The notes beneath the pieces were generated by a model. That model was not told where the DNA came from. It ran no database searches and saw nothing but the letters and a program-made list of their open reading frames with translations. A stretch of DNA of 24,744 nt from a bacterium. GTDB lineage: Bacteria; Sumerlaeota; Sumerlaeia; MVZB01. The stretch is taken from positions 1 through 24,744 of the forward strand of contig JAMCWS010000418.1 in assembly GCA_023480605.1 (NCBI GenBank), given 5' to 3'. This document shows, piece after piece, positions 7,909-17,156 of the stretch (the first letter of the stretch is position 1; each line of letters begins with the position of its first letter). The position numbers were made by a program, and so were the translations under genes.

Positions 7909-10900
7909 CTATTCTCTCCCTGTCTTGACGGCGCCATCGACCTGCCCGCCGGGGCGCGCGGCGGCGGCGATTTCGGCTTGGCCGTCGAGCACCGGGGGTG
8001 GCATCCGATGCGATGCGGCTTCGAGACCGTCGTGTGTAATTCCGCCTTCGTGTGCCGCGGCGGGCTTGCGCGATCCGAAACGTTCGCTCCATCGGTCGAA
8101 TATGTAGAACAAAAGCGGCACATAGAGCATGGCCAGCGTCGTTTCGCCAATCATGCCGCCGATAATGCCCGTTCCGATCGAGTGGCGGGCATTGGCGCCT
8201 GCTCCCATCGCCACGGCCAGCGGCAAAACGCCGAAGGCGAAAGCGAGCGAGGTCATGATGATCGGCCGCAGTCGTTGTTCGCCCGCTTCGATCGTGGCGT
8301 CCATCACCGACTTTCCCTGCTTGCGCAACTCCACGGCAAAGGAGACCCTCAGGATGGCGTTCTTGGCGCCCAGGCCGATCAACACCAGCAAACCGATCTG
8401 AAAATAAACATCGTTGCCCAAACCCCGCAGCCAGTTGGCGACCAGCGCGCCCAGCACGCCGAACGGCACCGCCATCAATACGGTTCCCGGAAGCGTCCAC
8501 GACTCGTATTGGGCCGCCAGGACGAGGAAAACGATGATCAGGCCGAAGGCGAAAGCCGCCGACGAGGTGCCCCCGGCCTTCTTCTCCTCGTAAGCCAATC
8601 CCGACCACCCGAAGGAATAGCCCGTCGGGAGCACCGCACGCGCCACCTCTTCCATCGCCGCGATGGCCTGGCCCGAACTGTAGCCCTGCGCCGCGTTGCC
8701 GTTCACCTTGGCCGCCGGGAAACCATTGAAGTGGGGGAGCATGTCCGGTCCGGCGCTCCACCGGGTCGTCACCATGGCCGACAACGGAACCATCTCCCCT
8801 TGGGTGGACCGCGTATACAGGCGGGTCAGATCCTGGGGATTCTGCCGGTATTTCGGATCGGACTGGAGAATGACCCGCCAGACGCGGCTGTATTCGTTAT
8901 ACTGACTGACCATCAGCGAGCCGAACTGCGCTTGGATGGCGCTGTAGACATCCTGCACGGGCACGCCCAGCAAGTTGGCTTTTTCGCGATCCACGTCGAC
9001 GCTGAACTGGCGCGACGTGGCGCGAAAAGTGGAATTCAATCCCGTCAGTTCCGGCCGTTTGGCGGCCTCGCCGAGAAATTTCCGGGTGAGTTCGTCCAGC
9101 CGCGCCGGCTCGCCGCCGCTCGTGTCCTGGATCCAGAACTCGAAGCCGCCGGTGGCGCCGATGCCGGGGATGGCCGGCGGAGCGATCGGTATGACCACGC
9201 CCTCCATGATGCCGCGCGTTTGCGCATGCAGACCCATCATGACCGTCCGGGCGTTTTCGGCGCGTGCCGTTTGGGCCGAGGCGTAACGTTCCTCGAAGGG
9301 TTTCAACGTCACGAAAAACGTGCCCGTATTGGTTTTGAAGCCGCTGTCGAGCAGGCTGTAGCCGGTGAACTGCGTGCGGGTCTCGACCCCCGGCAGCTTG
9401 GCGAAGATCGCGTCGACGCGATCCGCAACCGCTTCGCCGCGGTCAAGACTCGAAGCATCGGGCATGATGATCGCCGCCATGACGTATCCCTGGTCTTCGT
9501 TGGGAACGAAGCTGGTCGGCAGTATCCGGAACAGGTGAACGATCGCCCATACCAGCACGGCCAGAATCAGGAAGGCGACCGTCATGCGCTTGATCACCAG
9601 CACGACGGCGTGGCCGAAACCCCGGGTGACAGACTCGATCCCGCGATTGAACCAGGCGAAGAATCCCCGCTGGGGAGGCACGGAATGTTTCAGCATGACG
9701 CCGCACATTGCCGGCGTCAGCGTCAGCGCGACAAACCCGGAAACGGCCACGGAAATGACGATCGTGATCGCGAACTGCTTGTAAAGCTGACCGGTTGTGC
9801 CGGGCAGGAAGGCCGCCGGGATGAACACCGACGCCATCACCAAGACCACCGCCACCAGGGAGCCCGATATCTCTCCCATGGACTTGATGGTCGCCTCCTT
9901 GGGCGCAAGATGGTACAGCGCCATGTTGCGCTCGACGTTTTCAACGACGACGATCGCATCGTCGACGACCATCCCGATCGCCAGCACCAGGCCGAACAGG
10001 GTCAGCAGGTTGATGGAAAATCCCAGCGCGAACATTCCGGTGAACGTGCTGACCAGCGCGACGACGATGGCCGCCACGCAGATGATGGTGGTGCGGAAAC
10101 TTTGAAGAAACAGATAAACCACCAGCACCACGAGGATCACCGCCTCGAACAGCGTCTCTTTCACTTCGTCGATCGACAGCTTGACGAAGTCGTTGGTATC
10201 CAGCGACACCACATAATCGATGCCGGCCGGAAAACTCGGTTTAATTTCTTCGAGCGTCTTGCGAATCGCCTTCGAGACGGCCAGGCCGTTGGCCCCCGGC
10301 TGCTGGTAGACGGCGATGAAGGTGGCCGGAATGCCGTTGAGTTTGGAGTTCATGATATACTGGCGCAGGCCCACCTCGGCTCGCGCCACGTCTTTCAGGC
10401 GCACGATGGCGCTGCCGTCCTGGCTGGCGCGCAATATGATGTCGTCATACTGGTCGGGATCGGTGAACGGCCGCTGCGTGACCACCGGGAAGGTCAGTTG
10501 CACGGGTCCCGCGGTGGGCTGCTGGCCGATCTGGCCGGCGCCATACAGGGCGTTCTGCTTGGCGACGGCCTGCTGGATGTCGCTGGTGGTGATCCCCAGT
10601 GATGCCATGCGATCGGGGTTCATCCAGATCCGCATCGCCTGGTCGGGCACGCCCATGATCTGAGCCTGACCCGCGCCCGGCACGCGCTTGAGCGTATCCA
10701 GCACATAAACATTGGCGTAATTGGCGACATATTCGTTGCTATATCGCTCGCCCTTGGCGTAGATGCCGATCAGCATCATGATCGATGAGGCCTTTTTTTC
10801 CACCGACACGCCCTGCTGGGTCACGGCATCGGGCAGTTGCGGCAGCGCCAGGTTGACACGGTTCTGCACCTGCACCTGCGCGATGTCCGGGTCGGTATCG

Positions 10901-11190
10901 AGCGTAAAGTAAACGGTAAGCGTCAACTGCCCGCTCGCCGAACTCATCGAGGTCATGTACATCATGTTGTCCACGCCGTTGATTTGCGCCTCGATCGGCG
11001 CGGCCACCGAGTCGGCGAGGGTCTGCGAGTCGGCGCCCGGATACGTCGCCGAGACCGTAACCTGGACGGGCGTGATCGTCGGATATTGCTCGATGGGTAA
11101 AACGCCCATCGCCACCAGTCCGGCCAGGCAGATGATGGCCGCGATAACTGTGGCGAAAATGGGCCGCTCGATAAAAAAGCGTGAAAACAT
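7909..11190 (-). CDS. RND multidrug efflux pump, HAE1 family (AcrB/MexB-like inner-membrane subunit)
   Basis: 1093 residues, slightly longer than AcrB (1049) because of a hydrophilic C-terminal tail. It is a proton-driven inner-membrane pump that exports hydrophobic compounds with an adaptor and an outer-membrane channel. Visible family features are the N-terminal MFSRFFIERPIFA, the porter-domain start YPTITPVQVTVSATYPGA, the TM4 proton-relay pair Asp410-Asp411 in GMVVDDAIVVVENV, and the TM10 lysine in GLGAKNAIL. Two halves, each with a TM block and a large periplasmic loop, are intact. The ATG at 11190 has AAAGGAGG overlapping the stop of the adaptor gene (15-nt gap), so the two are co-transcribed. 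No TolC-like gene follows; the next gene is the lyase after 258 nt. The substrate is unknown. Confidence 0.96.
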   Translation of the reverse strand: MFSRFFIERPIFATVIAAIICLAGLVAMGVLPIEQYPTITPVQVTVSATYPGADSQTLADSVAAPIEAQINGVDNMMYMTSMSSASGQLTLTVYFTLDTDPDIAQVQVQNRVNLALPQLPDAVTQQGVSVEKKASSIMMLIGIYAKGERYSNEYVANYANVYVLDTLKRVPGAGQAQIMGVPDQAMRIWMNPDRMASLGITTSDIQQAVAKQNALYGAGQIGQQPTAGPVQLTFPVVTQRPFTDPDQYDDIILRASQDGSAIVRLKDVARAEVGLRQYIMNSKLNGIPATFIAVYQQPGANGLAVSKAIRKTLEEIKPSFPAGIDYVVSLDTNDFVKLSIDEVKETLFEAVILVVLVVYLFLQSFRTTIICVAAIVVALVSTFTGMFALGFSINLLTLFGLVLAIGMVVDDAIVVVENVERNMALYHLAPKEATIKSMGEISGSLVAVVLVMASVFIPAAFLPGTTGQLYKQFAITIVISVAVSGFVALTLTPAMCGVMLKHSVPPQRGFFAWFNRGIESVTRGFGHAVVLVIKRMTVAFLILAVLVWAIVHLFRILPTSFVPNEDQGYVMAAIIMPDASSLDRGEAVADRVDAIFAKLPGVETRTQFTGYSLLDSGFKTNTGTFFVTLKPFEERYASAQTARAENARTVMMGLHAQTRGIMEGVVIPIAPPAIPGIGATGGFEFWIQDTSGGEPARLDELTRKFLGEAAKRPELTGLNSTFRATSRQFSVDVDREKANLLGVPVQDVYSAIQAQFGSLMVSQYNEYSRVWRVILQSDPKYRQNPQDLTRLYTRSTQGEMVPLSAMVTTRWSAGPDMLPHFNGFPAAKVNGNAAQGYSSGQAIAAMEEVARAVLPTGYSFGWSGLAYEEKKAGGTSSAAFAFGLIIVFLVLAAQYESWTLPGTVLMAVPFGVLGALVANWLRGLGNDVYFQIGLLVLIGLGAKNAILRVSFAVELRKQGKSVMDATIEAGEQRLRPIIMTSLAFAFGVLPLAVAMGAGANARHSIGTGIIGGMIGETTLAMLYVPLLFYIFDRWSERFGSRKPAAAHEGGITHDGLEAASHRMPPPVLDGQAEIAAAARPGGQVDGAVKTGRE

Positions 11191-11205
11191 GCCGCCGGGC
11201 CTCCT

Positions 11206-12492
11206 TTATGCGCCGCTTCCAGCGTCGGCGCCGCTTCCAGCGTCGGCGCCGCTTCCAGCGTCGGTGCCGCTTCCAACGTCGGCGCCGCCTGCCGTGCCGG
11301 GGCTAGTTTTCGATTCACCTTCCGGCGGCGCTTTACCGCCCGCGGGGCCCTGCGCCAGCGACACCACCATGCCGGGCTGGAGCGTCATTCCGCCTTCGAC
11401 CACGACCCGCTCGCCCGACTTGAGTCCCTCGAGGATGAACCAATTGTCTTCGTGCCAACTGCCCACGACCACGGGACGCTGTTCGGCTTTGTTGTCCTCC
11501 CCGACGACCCAGATGTATTGCCCCTTGGATCCCTCCTGCACCGCGCGCTGGGGAACAAGAATCGCACGGGGCCGGACAGCGCCATTCAGCCGCACATGGA
11601 CGTATTGATTGGGCCGCAGCGCGCCGTCGGGATTCTCTACGCTCGTGCGGATGAGGAACGTCCCCGTCTGAACGTTATACGATGGTTCGGCAAAGGTGAT
11701 GCGCCCCTTGTACGGGAATACCGACCCATCGACCAGAATGATTTCAACTTCATAACTTCCATCCTTGGGCGGAACCAGCAAGCCCTTGTCGATCTGGCTT
11801 TGGTAGCGCTGCAATTCGTTTTCGGAGAGGCTGAAATTGACCCAGATGGGCGAGAGCACCGCCACCGACGTCAGCAGACTGTTCTCGGGACTGATGTAGG
11901 AGCCGTCGGGCTGGCGCGCGGAACTGCTGATGCCGGTCACCGGCGAGGTGATCGTCGTGTAGGACAGGTTCAGTTGCGCCGTCTCCACCTGCGCCTGGGC
12001 CTGCTCGACGGCCGCCGCGGTCGCCTGGTAGCGGCCGGTCGCGTCATCGAGGTCTTTTTGCGAAACGACTTTCTGTTCGGCAAGGTTCCTGGTCCGCGCC
12101 AGATTCATGCGCGCCACTTCGTAGTCCGCTTTCTGCTGCGACAGCGCGGCTTCCGCTTGCGCCAATTGCGCCTTGAACGGCTTGGCATCCATCAGGAACA
12201 GCACTTCGCCCGCCTGCACCATCTTGCCTTCGGTATACGCGCGCCGATCCAGGAAGCCGCTGATCCGCGCCTGGATATTGACCATTTGGGAGCTTTGAGT
12301 CTGGGCCACGTATTCGGTACTGACTGGTATATCGGCCGTCTTGATGACAACCATCGACACCAGCGGGCGGGTGGGCGCAATCACCGCCTGTTTTTGCTTG
12401 CAGCCGGCCAAGAGGTAAACAAGGCTCACGCAGACAATGAACAATGACGTCGCCGACCATGAAATCGCCGTCGCTCGAGCTGATGCATACAT
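11206..12492 (-). CDS. RND efflux periplasmic adaptor subunit, lipoprotein (AcrA/MexA-like)
   Basis: 428 residues. The signal peptide ends in lipobox LLAGC, giving Cys31 as the lipidated residue. Order of domains: a beta-barrel/lipoyl half (STEYVAQTQSSQMVNIQARISGF around 55-80), an alpha-helical hairpin rich in Ala/Gln (AQAEAALSQQKADYEVARMNLARTRNLAEQ...), a second lipoyl half (SYTTITSPVTGISS), then beta-barrel and membrane-proximal domains. The protein bridges the RND pump and an outer-membrane channel. I chose the ATG at 12492 (AAGGAG about 10 nt upstream); the frame is open much further upstream only by overlap with the preceding gene. The C-terminus ends in a repeated Ala-Asp-Ala-Gly-Ser-Gly tail encoded by an 18-bp tandem repeat. 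Confidence 0.94.
   Translation of the reverse strand: MYASARATAISWSATSLFIVCVSLVYLLAGCKQKQAVIAPTRPLVSMVVIKTADIPVSTEYVAQTQSSQMVNIQARISGFLDRRAYTEGKMVQAGEVLFLMDAKPFKAQLAQAEAALSQQKADYEVARMNLARTRNLAEQKVVSQKDLDDATGRYQATAAAVEQAQAQVETAQLNLSYTTITSPVTGISSSARQPDGSYISPENSLLTSVAVLSPIWVNFSLSENELQRYQSQIDKGLLVPPKDGSYEVEIILVDGSVFPYKGRITFAEPSYNVQTGTFLIRTSVENPDGALRPNQYVHVRLNGAVRPRAILVPQRAVQEGSKGQYIWVVGEDNKAEQRPVVVGSWHEDNWFILEGLKSGERVVVEGGMTLQPGMVVSLAQGPAGGKAPPEGESKTSPGTAGGADVGSGTDAGSGADAGSGADAGSGA
11211..11282. repeat. 18-bp tandem repeat encoding a Gly/Ser/Asp tail
   Basis: Four consecutive 18-bp units (plus strand CGCCGCTTCCAGCGTCGG) lie at 11211-11228, 11229-11246, 11247-11264 and 11265-11282. The first three are identical and the fourth has two changes; a fifth, decayed unit follows. 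In the adaptor gene each unit adds six residues (Asp-Ala-Gly-Ser-Gly-Ala register). Such repeats change copy number by slippage without breaking the frame. Confidence 0.9.
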
Positions 12493-12565
12493 AGAAAGGA
12501 ACTCCTTGCGCGGATTGCCGGGATGCGGCGCCGTCCGGCCCTTCGATTCATCGGCAATGGATCGT

Positions 12566-15022
12566 TCAGCGGCGGAGACGGCCCCCGCCGCCGCCCACGC
12601 GGCCGCCAAGCGAGGGCCGGGTCCGAGTGGTCGTTTGGGCACGCTGATATCGGGTGGTTTGAGCGTCGCTCCACTTGCGAGCCTGATAATTATAATTGAG
12701 ATCATCGGGTAAATTGCCGGTGACGGGCTTCGCGGGGCGCATGAAGCGCTCGTCCGCTTGCCTCGCGGGTATGGGGCTCTCACCCGCCCCCGCGCGGCCG
12801 GTAAGTCGCGACGATCCCGGCCCCGCTTGTTCCCCGGTCTTTGCGCCCATCGCCCTCTCCCGCTGTGTTTGGGCGTTCGCGCCAAAACCGGTGGCATGCT
12901 TCTCGAAATCGGCGTCGTTCCAGCCCCCGTCATCCCATTTTTGCCATTGACCGTCCTGGCGGCGATAAACGTTCCCGTCGCGCCCGGCATAAATGTCGCC
13001 CTCGCCCGTCTTGCCGATGAATTTGTCGACTCCTTGCGTGGTGCCGGCGAACTCGCCGCCCTTCGAGGTCTGCACCCATCCGGTCGTGCCCGTCGCTGTC
13101 GTGCGGTGTCCGCCGCGGATCCATTCGTCATCTCGCGCGACGACCGTCCGCCCCCAGGAGCCATAAACATTGGACGCGCCCGCGTGGATCGCGCCCGTGT
13201 CGGTCGACGGATTGTAGGCCGCCCGCGCGTAAGCGCCGCCGGCGGGTCCGTAACGGTAAGCGCCACGGGAGTAGATGCCCGTGGCGGGATTGTAATGGGC
13301 GGCGCGAACCACGCCGGCGTATGGTCCATACGCGTAAACAGCGCCCCCATGGGGACCAACGACGGCGCCATAACCGGCGTAGTAGCCTCCCCAGTAAGGG
13401 TGGTAAACCGCGCCGACGCCGTACGTATAAAATGGTCCATGATAGATATAATGATAGTACACATCCCAGTGTTCATCCCAATCGTCATACCATTGGCTGC
13501 CCAGGGCGTAACCGATGGCCAGACCCGTGCCGAACACCAGCAGCCCGTTCGTCACATATTGGCCCGTGTAGCCTCCCGTGTAGCCTACTTCGACAGCTTC
13601 CGGCGTTGAATCATAGACATACACATAGGTAACGTAATGCTTGGGATTGCCCGGCGGTATCGCGTATATTTCCGGCGGGACCAGCGCGCAGACCATCCAC
13701 GGTCCGGTTGCATTCGGCGCCGTGAACCACACGCCGTCTTTGCAGCAGTAATACGCACCGTTGACTTCAAAGACGTCCTCGGCGGTATTGATGGCGCACT
13801 TGACGGCCGTCCCCCTGATCGTGGCGAAGACCGGCGCCCCTTCGTAGATGACCTCCAGTTTGGCGTCTTTGCGCGTGACGGTCGCCTTGTGCGGCACCGA
13901 CGCCAGCAGCACGGCATCCGCGGCCTCGGTCGTTTTCGGCACCGAGGATCGCACGTAGGCCAGCGGGTTGTCGTCGGGGATCCGGGCGAATTCCGCCGGC
14001 AAACTCCTCGTCGCCGCTTCCCACGGGCCTTCGAGACTCCGGCCCCTGAACCATCGTCCCGTGACCAGGTAGTAGTAATATCCATCCGTGTTGCACAGGA
14101 TCAGGGGATTCTGCGTGTTGGCGATATACATGAGCCTGGTTCCCGGTATCGGCGTGAACCTTGGTTCTCCCTCGGTGACGATGATCTCGGCCGGTTTGTC
14201 GCTGGCGAAGACCATCGGAACCTTTCCGGCCGGCTTGCCGGGAATCCGCGCGCGCATGTCTTTCCATTCCTCCGAGCCGGGCAGCCGCGAAAACTCCGCC
14301 GGCAGCGCCCCCGCAGCCTGCCAGGAACCCTTCAGTGGATCGGGGGCGGTCAGCCAGGATTCACCATCAAGCAAATAATATTGTGTGCTCGTGACATCCA
14401 TGAGCACGTCCCAATTGGCATTAACCGCGAACATCAAGCGGGTGCCGGGGATCGGCTTGAACTGGGGCGCGCCATCGTAAAGCAGCAGAATGGCCGGCTC
14501 CTGGCTGTAAAAAATACGAGGCGGCACCAGGTTGACTTCGACTTCGCGCTGACATGTCTTCTGCTGGTCCATGTAGGCCAGTACCCGATCGAGGGCGATC
14601 TCCACGGATTTGCGTTTGGGCAGCGCGTCGTTCACGATCGTCGCCATGCGGTCGGCCTCGGCCGGTTCCAGGCCGGCAAAGCGAATCTCGTTTCGCGGAT
14701 ACTCCGCCAGCACCATGCGCGTATCCGGATCCACTTTCGTGTCGGCCTGGGCATCGATGACGCCATAGACCGCTTCTTTTCGTTCGCCAGCGATCACCGC
14801 CACCGCCGCCCTGAAGGTGATTTTGCGGTAGTTCTCCCAGGAATCGATTTGCGGCTGATAAAGGGCCACCACTTGGCCGTCCTTTTCAAAGACTCGCGGC
14901 CAGCCGGCATCCTGCACCGGATTGGCGGCTTCCTGTCCATGGACCGTGCCCGCCATGAGGAAGGCGACGATCATGGCCGTCCGCGCGGCGTGCGATCGCG
15001 ACCGGCTTCGCTCCGTTTTCAT
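12566..15022 (-). CDS. Secreted triple-repeat protein with Tyr/Gly-rich C-terminal half, leads the RND operon
   Basis: 818 residues; family only loosely recognised (similar proteins are sometimes labelled carbohydrate-binding family V/XII, without clear basis). An Arg/Ser-rich N-region plus the hydrophobic stretch at 15-29 looks like a Sec signal peptide. Residues 175-248, 276-349 and 384-456 are three copies of one module: a strand pair, EGAPxFxPIPGTRLMYxxN, a Tyr-rich strand, Trp-Phe/Leu, a G-x-W segment, and LPAEFxxIP at the end. Residues about 480-560 form a Gly/Tyr/Trp-rich, probably membrane- or wall-associated stretch. The rest is low complexity, with a short repeat of the Gly/Asp/Tyr type near 675-700. 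The ATG at 15022 has only a weak AGAGA site. The gene lies 73 nt before the adaptor gene, same strand. Function unknown; a cell-envelope role is likely. Confidence 0.75.
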   Translation of the reverse strand: MKTERSRSRSHAARTAMIVAFLMAGTVHGQEAANPVQDAGWPRVFEKDGQVVALYQPQIDSWENYRKITFRAAVAVIAGERKEAVYGVIDAQADTKVDPDTRMVLAEYPRNEIRFAGLEPAEADRMATIVNDALPKRKSVEIALDRVLAYMDQQKTCQREVEVNLVPPRIFYSQEPAILLLYDGAPQFKPIPGTRLMFAVNANWDVLMDVTSTQYYLLDGESWLTAPDPLKGSWQAAGALPAEFSRLPGSEEWKDMRARIPGKPAGKVPMVFASDKPAEIIVTEGEPRFTPIPGTRLMYIANTQNPLILCNTDGYYYYLVTGRWFRGRSLEGPWEAATRSLPAEFARIPDDNPLAYVRSSVPKTTEAADAVLLASVPHKATVTRKDAKLEVIYEGAPVFATIRGTAVKCAINTAEDVFEVNGAYYCCKDGVWFTAPNATGPWMVCALVPPEIYAIPPGNPKHYVTYVYVYDSTPEAVEVGYTGGYTGQYVTNGLLVFGTGLAIGYALGSQWYDDWDEHWDVYYHYIYHGPFYTYGVGAVYHPYWGGYYAGYGAVVGPHGGAVYAYGPYAGVVRAAHYNPATGIYSRGAYRYGPAGGAYARAAYNPSTDTGAIHAGASNVYGSWGRTVVARDDEWIRGGHRTTATGTTGWVQTSKGGEFAGTTQGVDKFIGKTGEGDIYAGRDGNVYRRQDGQWQKWDDGGWNDADFEKHATGFGANAQTQRERAMGAKTGEQAGPGSSRLTGRAGAGESPIPARQADERFMRPAKPVTGNLPDDLNYNYQARKWSDAQTTRYQRAQTTTRTRPSLGGRVGGGGGRLRR

Positions 15023-15456
15023 CGGGATTTTCTCTTTATAGTTCCGGACAAGATTGTTGGAATCAACTCGACCATGGCGATCAAACTCCACACCCGCCAG
15101 TCCCTTTAGATGGGCAAATCCGTGTCCCGGTTCGTAACAACTCTTGGTCTTTGCTTCACTATGGCCCTTCGGCCCGTGAATTATCAAGGGGGTTTTACTG
15201 TCGGAAAGGGCAGGAACAGGCCGATCCTGACCCACGCCCGGTCGTCCGTGGAATCCGCCGCGATATGACCGTACCCGTTCTCACTCGGCCTTCAAATCGC
15301 TTGCGTTCGACCCCGTTCGGTGGAATCATCCACGCTTGAATCTCGAGGGTCGAACGAATTGGTTGGCGGAACGAAAAACGCCGGCACGATGATCCGTTTA
15401 CCGTTCGAACCCGTTCAAATCATTGCTCCCCGCTCGCGGGCAAGGAGACGACTCCC
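15023..15456. promoter_or_regulatory. 434-bp divergent intergenic region upstream of the sulfatase pair
   Basis: The region separates the triple-repeat gene (minus) from the first tandem sulfatase (plus) and should hold promoters for both operons. No convincing open reading frame is present. The half nearest the sulfatase carries the CGTTCGA-type repeats listed separately. On the minus strand a TATAAA lies only 12 nt upstream of the triple-repeat gene start, without a well-spaced -35 box. I could not assign promoters securely. Confidence 0.55.
15304..15416. repeat. Direct and inverted CGTTCGA-CCCGTTC repeats (candidate operator)
   Basis: CGTTCGACCCCGTTC at 15304-15318 recurs as CGTTCGAACCCGTTC at 15402-15416, matching at 14 of 15 positions with starts 98 bp apart. 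Between them, GGGTCGAACG (15347-15356) is the exact inverse of CGTTCGACCC at 15304-15313. The second copy contains the palindrome GTTCGAAC and ends about 40 bp before the sulfatase ATG at 15457. This layout is typical of a multi-site transcription-factor region. Confidence 0.5.
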
Positions 15457-17112
15457 ATGACTGACACGTTGGTTTCCGGAAAAGACGCTTTCGGCCGCCG
15501 CAATTTCCTCAAACTGGTCGGGGCGGGGATGGCCTCGCTGGCCCTCGGCCGCGCGCCGGCGGCGGCGGAAACGGCCGCGCCGGTTGCCGCCGGCGCGCCC
15601 GACGGACGCAAACCCAACGTCGTCTTCATCCTGGCCGACGACCTGGGCTGGCGCGACCTGGCGGCCTTCGGCAGCACATATTACGAAACGCCCAACATCG
15701 ACGCCCTGGCCCGGCGCGGCATGATGTTCACCCAGGCCTACGCCGCCAACCCGCTCTGCTCGCCCACCCGCTCCAGCATCATGACGGGCTTGTGGCCGGC
15801 TCGCATCGGCATCACCTCCCCGGTTTGTCACGTTCCCGAGGTCAAGCTCGAAGAGACGCTCCAGGAAAAGACCGCGCCGACGCAAAAGGCTCTGATCGCC
15901 AACAGCGCCACCCGCCTCAAGCAGGAATACGTGACTCTGGCGGAGTCGCTGAAGGCCGGCGGTTACAAAACCGGCCATTTCGGCAAGTGGCACCTGGGCG
16001 CCGAACCATACGATCCGCTCCACCAAGGCTTCGACGTCGATATTCCCCACACCTCGGCGCCCAGCCCCCTGGTCAACGGCTACCTCGCCCCCTGGCCGGT
16101 ATGGCCGGGCGCCGGCGCACCGGGCGAACACCTCGAGGACCGCATGGCCAAGGAAGCCGCCAAGTTTATTAAGGAAAACAAGGATAGACCGTTCTTTCTC
16201 AATTACTGGTGCTTCTCGGTCCATTCCCCGTGGCAGGCCAAAGAGGAACTGATCCGGAAATTCGCCAAAACGGCCGATCCCGCCGGTCTTCAACGCAATC
16301 CGGTTTACGCCGCGATGGTCAAGAGCATGGACGACGCCGTCGGAACGCTGATGAAGACCCTTGACGAGTCAGGCCTGACCGACAACACCATCGTCATTTT
16401 CATGTCGGACAACGGCGGCTTTTGCTGGCCGAACACCCCGGTGATGGACAAGCGCTACACCACGGTGCCAGTGACCAGCAATCTGCCGCTGCGCGGGGGC
16501 AAGGCCACCATTTACGAAGGCGGCACGCGCGAACCCCTCATCGTCGCCTGGCCGGGCAGGATTCAGCCGGGCTCGAAGAACGAGACGGCCATCGTGCAGT
16601 CGATCGACTTCCACCCCACCGTGCTCGAAATGTGCGGCGTCGCTCCCCCCAGCGTCGTCAGATTCGACGGCATCAGTTTCCTCCCAGCGCTCTCCGGCAA
16701 GCCGCTGGCCCGCGAAGCGATCTTCTGCCACTTCCCCCACAACAACTCCTCCCAGGCCTATGAGCGGATGCCCGCGCCGACCCCGCCCGGCCCCGCAACT
16801 TACGTACGAAAAGGCGACTGGAAGTTGATCCGTTTCTATTGCGACAATCCCGACCAAACCGACCGCCACGAACTCTACAACCTTAAAGATGACCTGGGCG
16901 AGACGAAAGATCTGTCCGCCGCCATGCCCGACAAGGTCAAGGAACTCAGCGCCCTGATCGACGCGTTCCTCCGGGAGTCGGGCGCCGTCGTGCCCAAGGC
17001 CAATCCCGCCTACGACCCCAACGCGAAGCGCCCCGCCGCCGGCGCGCGCGGAACGGCCCGCCGGGGCGCCTCCGGCCGCCGCCGCCCGGCCCGCAATTCG
17101 CAAACCTCTTGA
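15457..17112 (+). CDS. Tat-exported type I sulfatase (first of tandem pair)
   Basis: 551 residues. Tat motif GRRNFLKLVGAG (13-24) followed by an Ala-rich region. Core motifs: LADDLGW with metal ligands Asp61-Asp62, formylglycine signature C-S-P-T-R at Cys101, HFGKWHLG, MSDNGG, and RGGKATIYEGGTREP. It hydrolyses a sulfate ester outside the cytoplasm after maturation of Cys101. It shares with the next gene a distinctive segment between the active-site motif and HFGKWHLG (CHVP-x-VKLE-x-TLQ ... EYVTLAES) and a nearly identical C-terminal part, so the two are paralogs. The tail is rich in Arg and Ala. The ATG at 15457 has AGGAGA upstream. The stop is 44 nt before the next ATG, so this is an operon. 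Substrate unknown. Confidence 0.94.
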   Translation: MTDTLVSGKDAFGRRNFLKLVGAGMASLALGRAPAAAETAAPVAAGAPDGRKPNVVFILADDLGWRDLAAFGSTYYETPNIDALARRGMMFTQAYAANPLCSPTRSSIMTGLWPARIGITSPVCHVPEVKLEETLQEKTAPTQKALIANSATRLKQEYVTLAESLKAGGYKTGHFGKWHLGAEPYDPLHQGFDVDIPHTSAPSPLVNGYLAPWPVWPGAGAPGEHLEDRMAKEAAKFIKENKDRPFFLNYWCFSVHSPWQAKEELIRKFAKTADPAGLQRNPVYAAMVKSMDDAVGTLMKTLDESGLTDNTIVIFMSDNGGFCWPNTPVMDKRYTTVPVTSNLPLRGGKATIYEGGTREPLIVAWPGRIQPGSKNETAIVQSIDFHPTVLEMCGVAPPSVVRFDGISFLPALSGKPLAREAIFCHFPHNNSSQAYERMPAPTPPGPATYVRKGDWKLIRFYCDNPDQTDRHELYNLKDDLGETKDLSAAMPDKVKELSALIDAFLRESGAVVPKANPAYDPNAKRPAAGARGTARRGASGRRRPARNSQTS

Positions 17113-17156
17113 ACCCGATAACCGGTTAACGGCGATAGTCATCCAGGAGCACGCCC

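Noticed and set aside
7978..10602. 874-codon open frame on the plus strand, antisense to the RND pump gene
   Set aside because: The product is rich in His, Arg, Asp and Gln with no domain or membrane pattern, as expected from the complement of a GC-rich membrane-protein gene; the pump on the other strand is unmistakable.
11206..13488. Adaptor frame extended upstream to 760 codons
   Set aside because: The extension overlaps the triple-repeat gene in another frame, is low complexity, and would bury the lipoprotein signal peptide.
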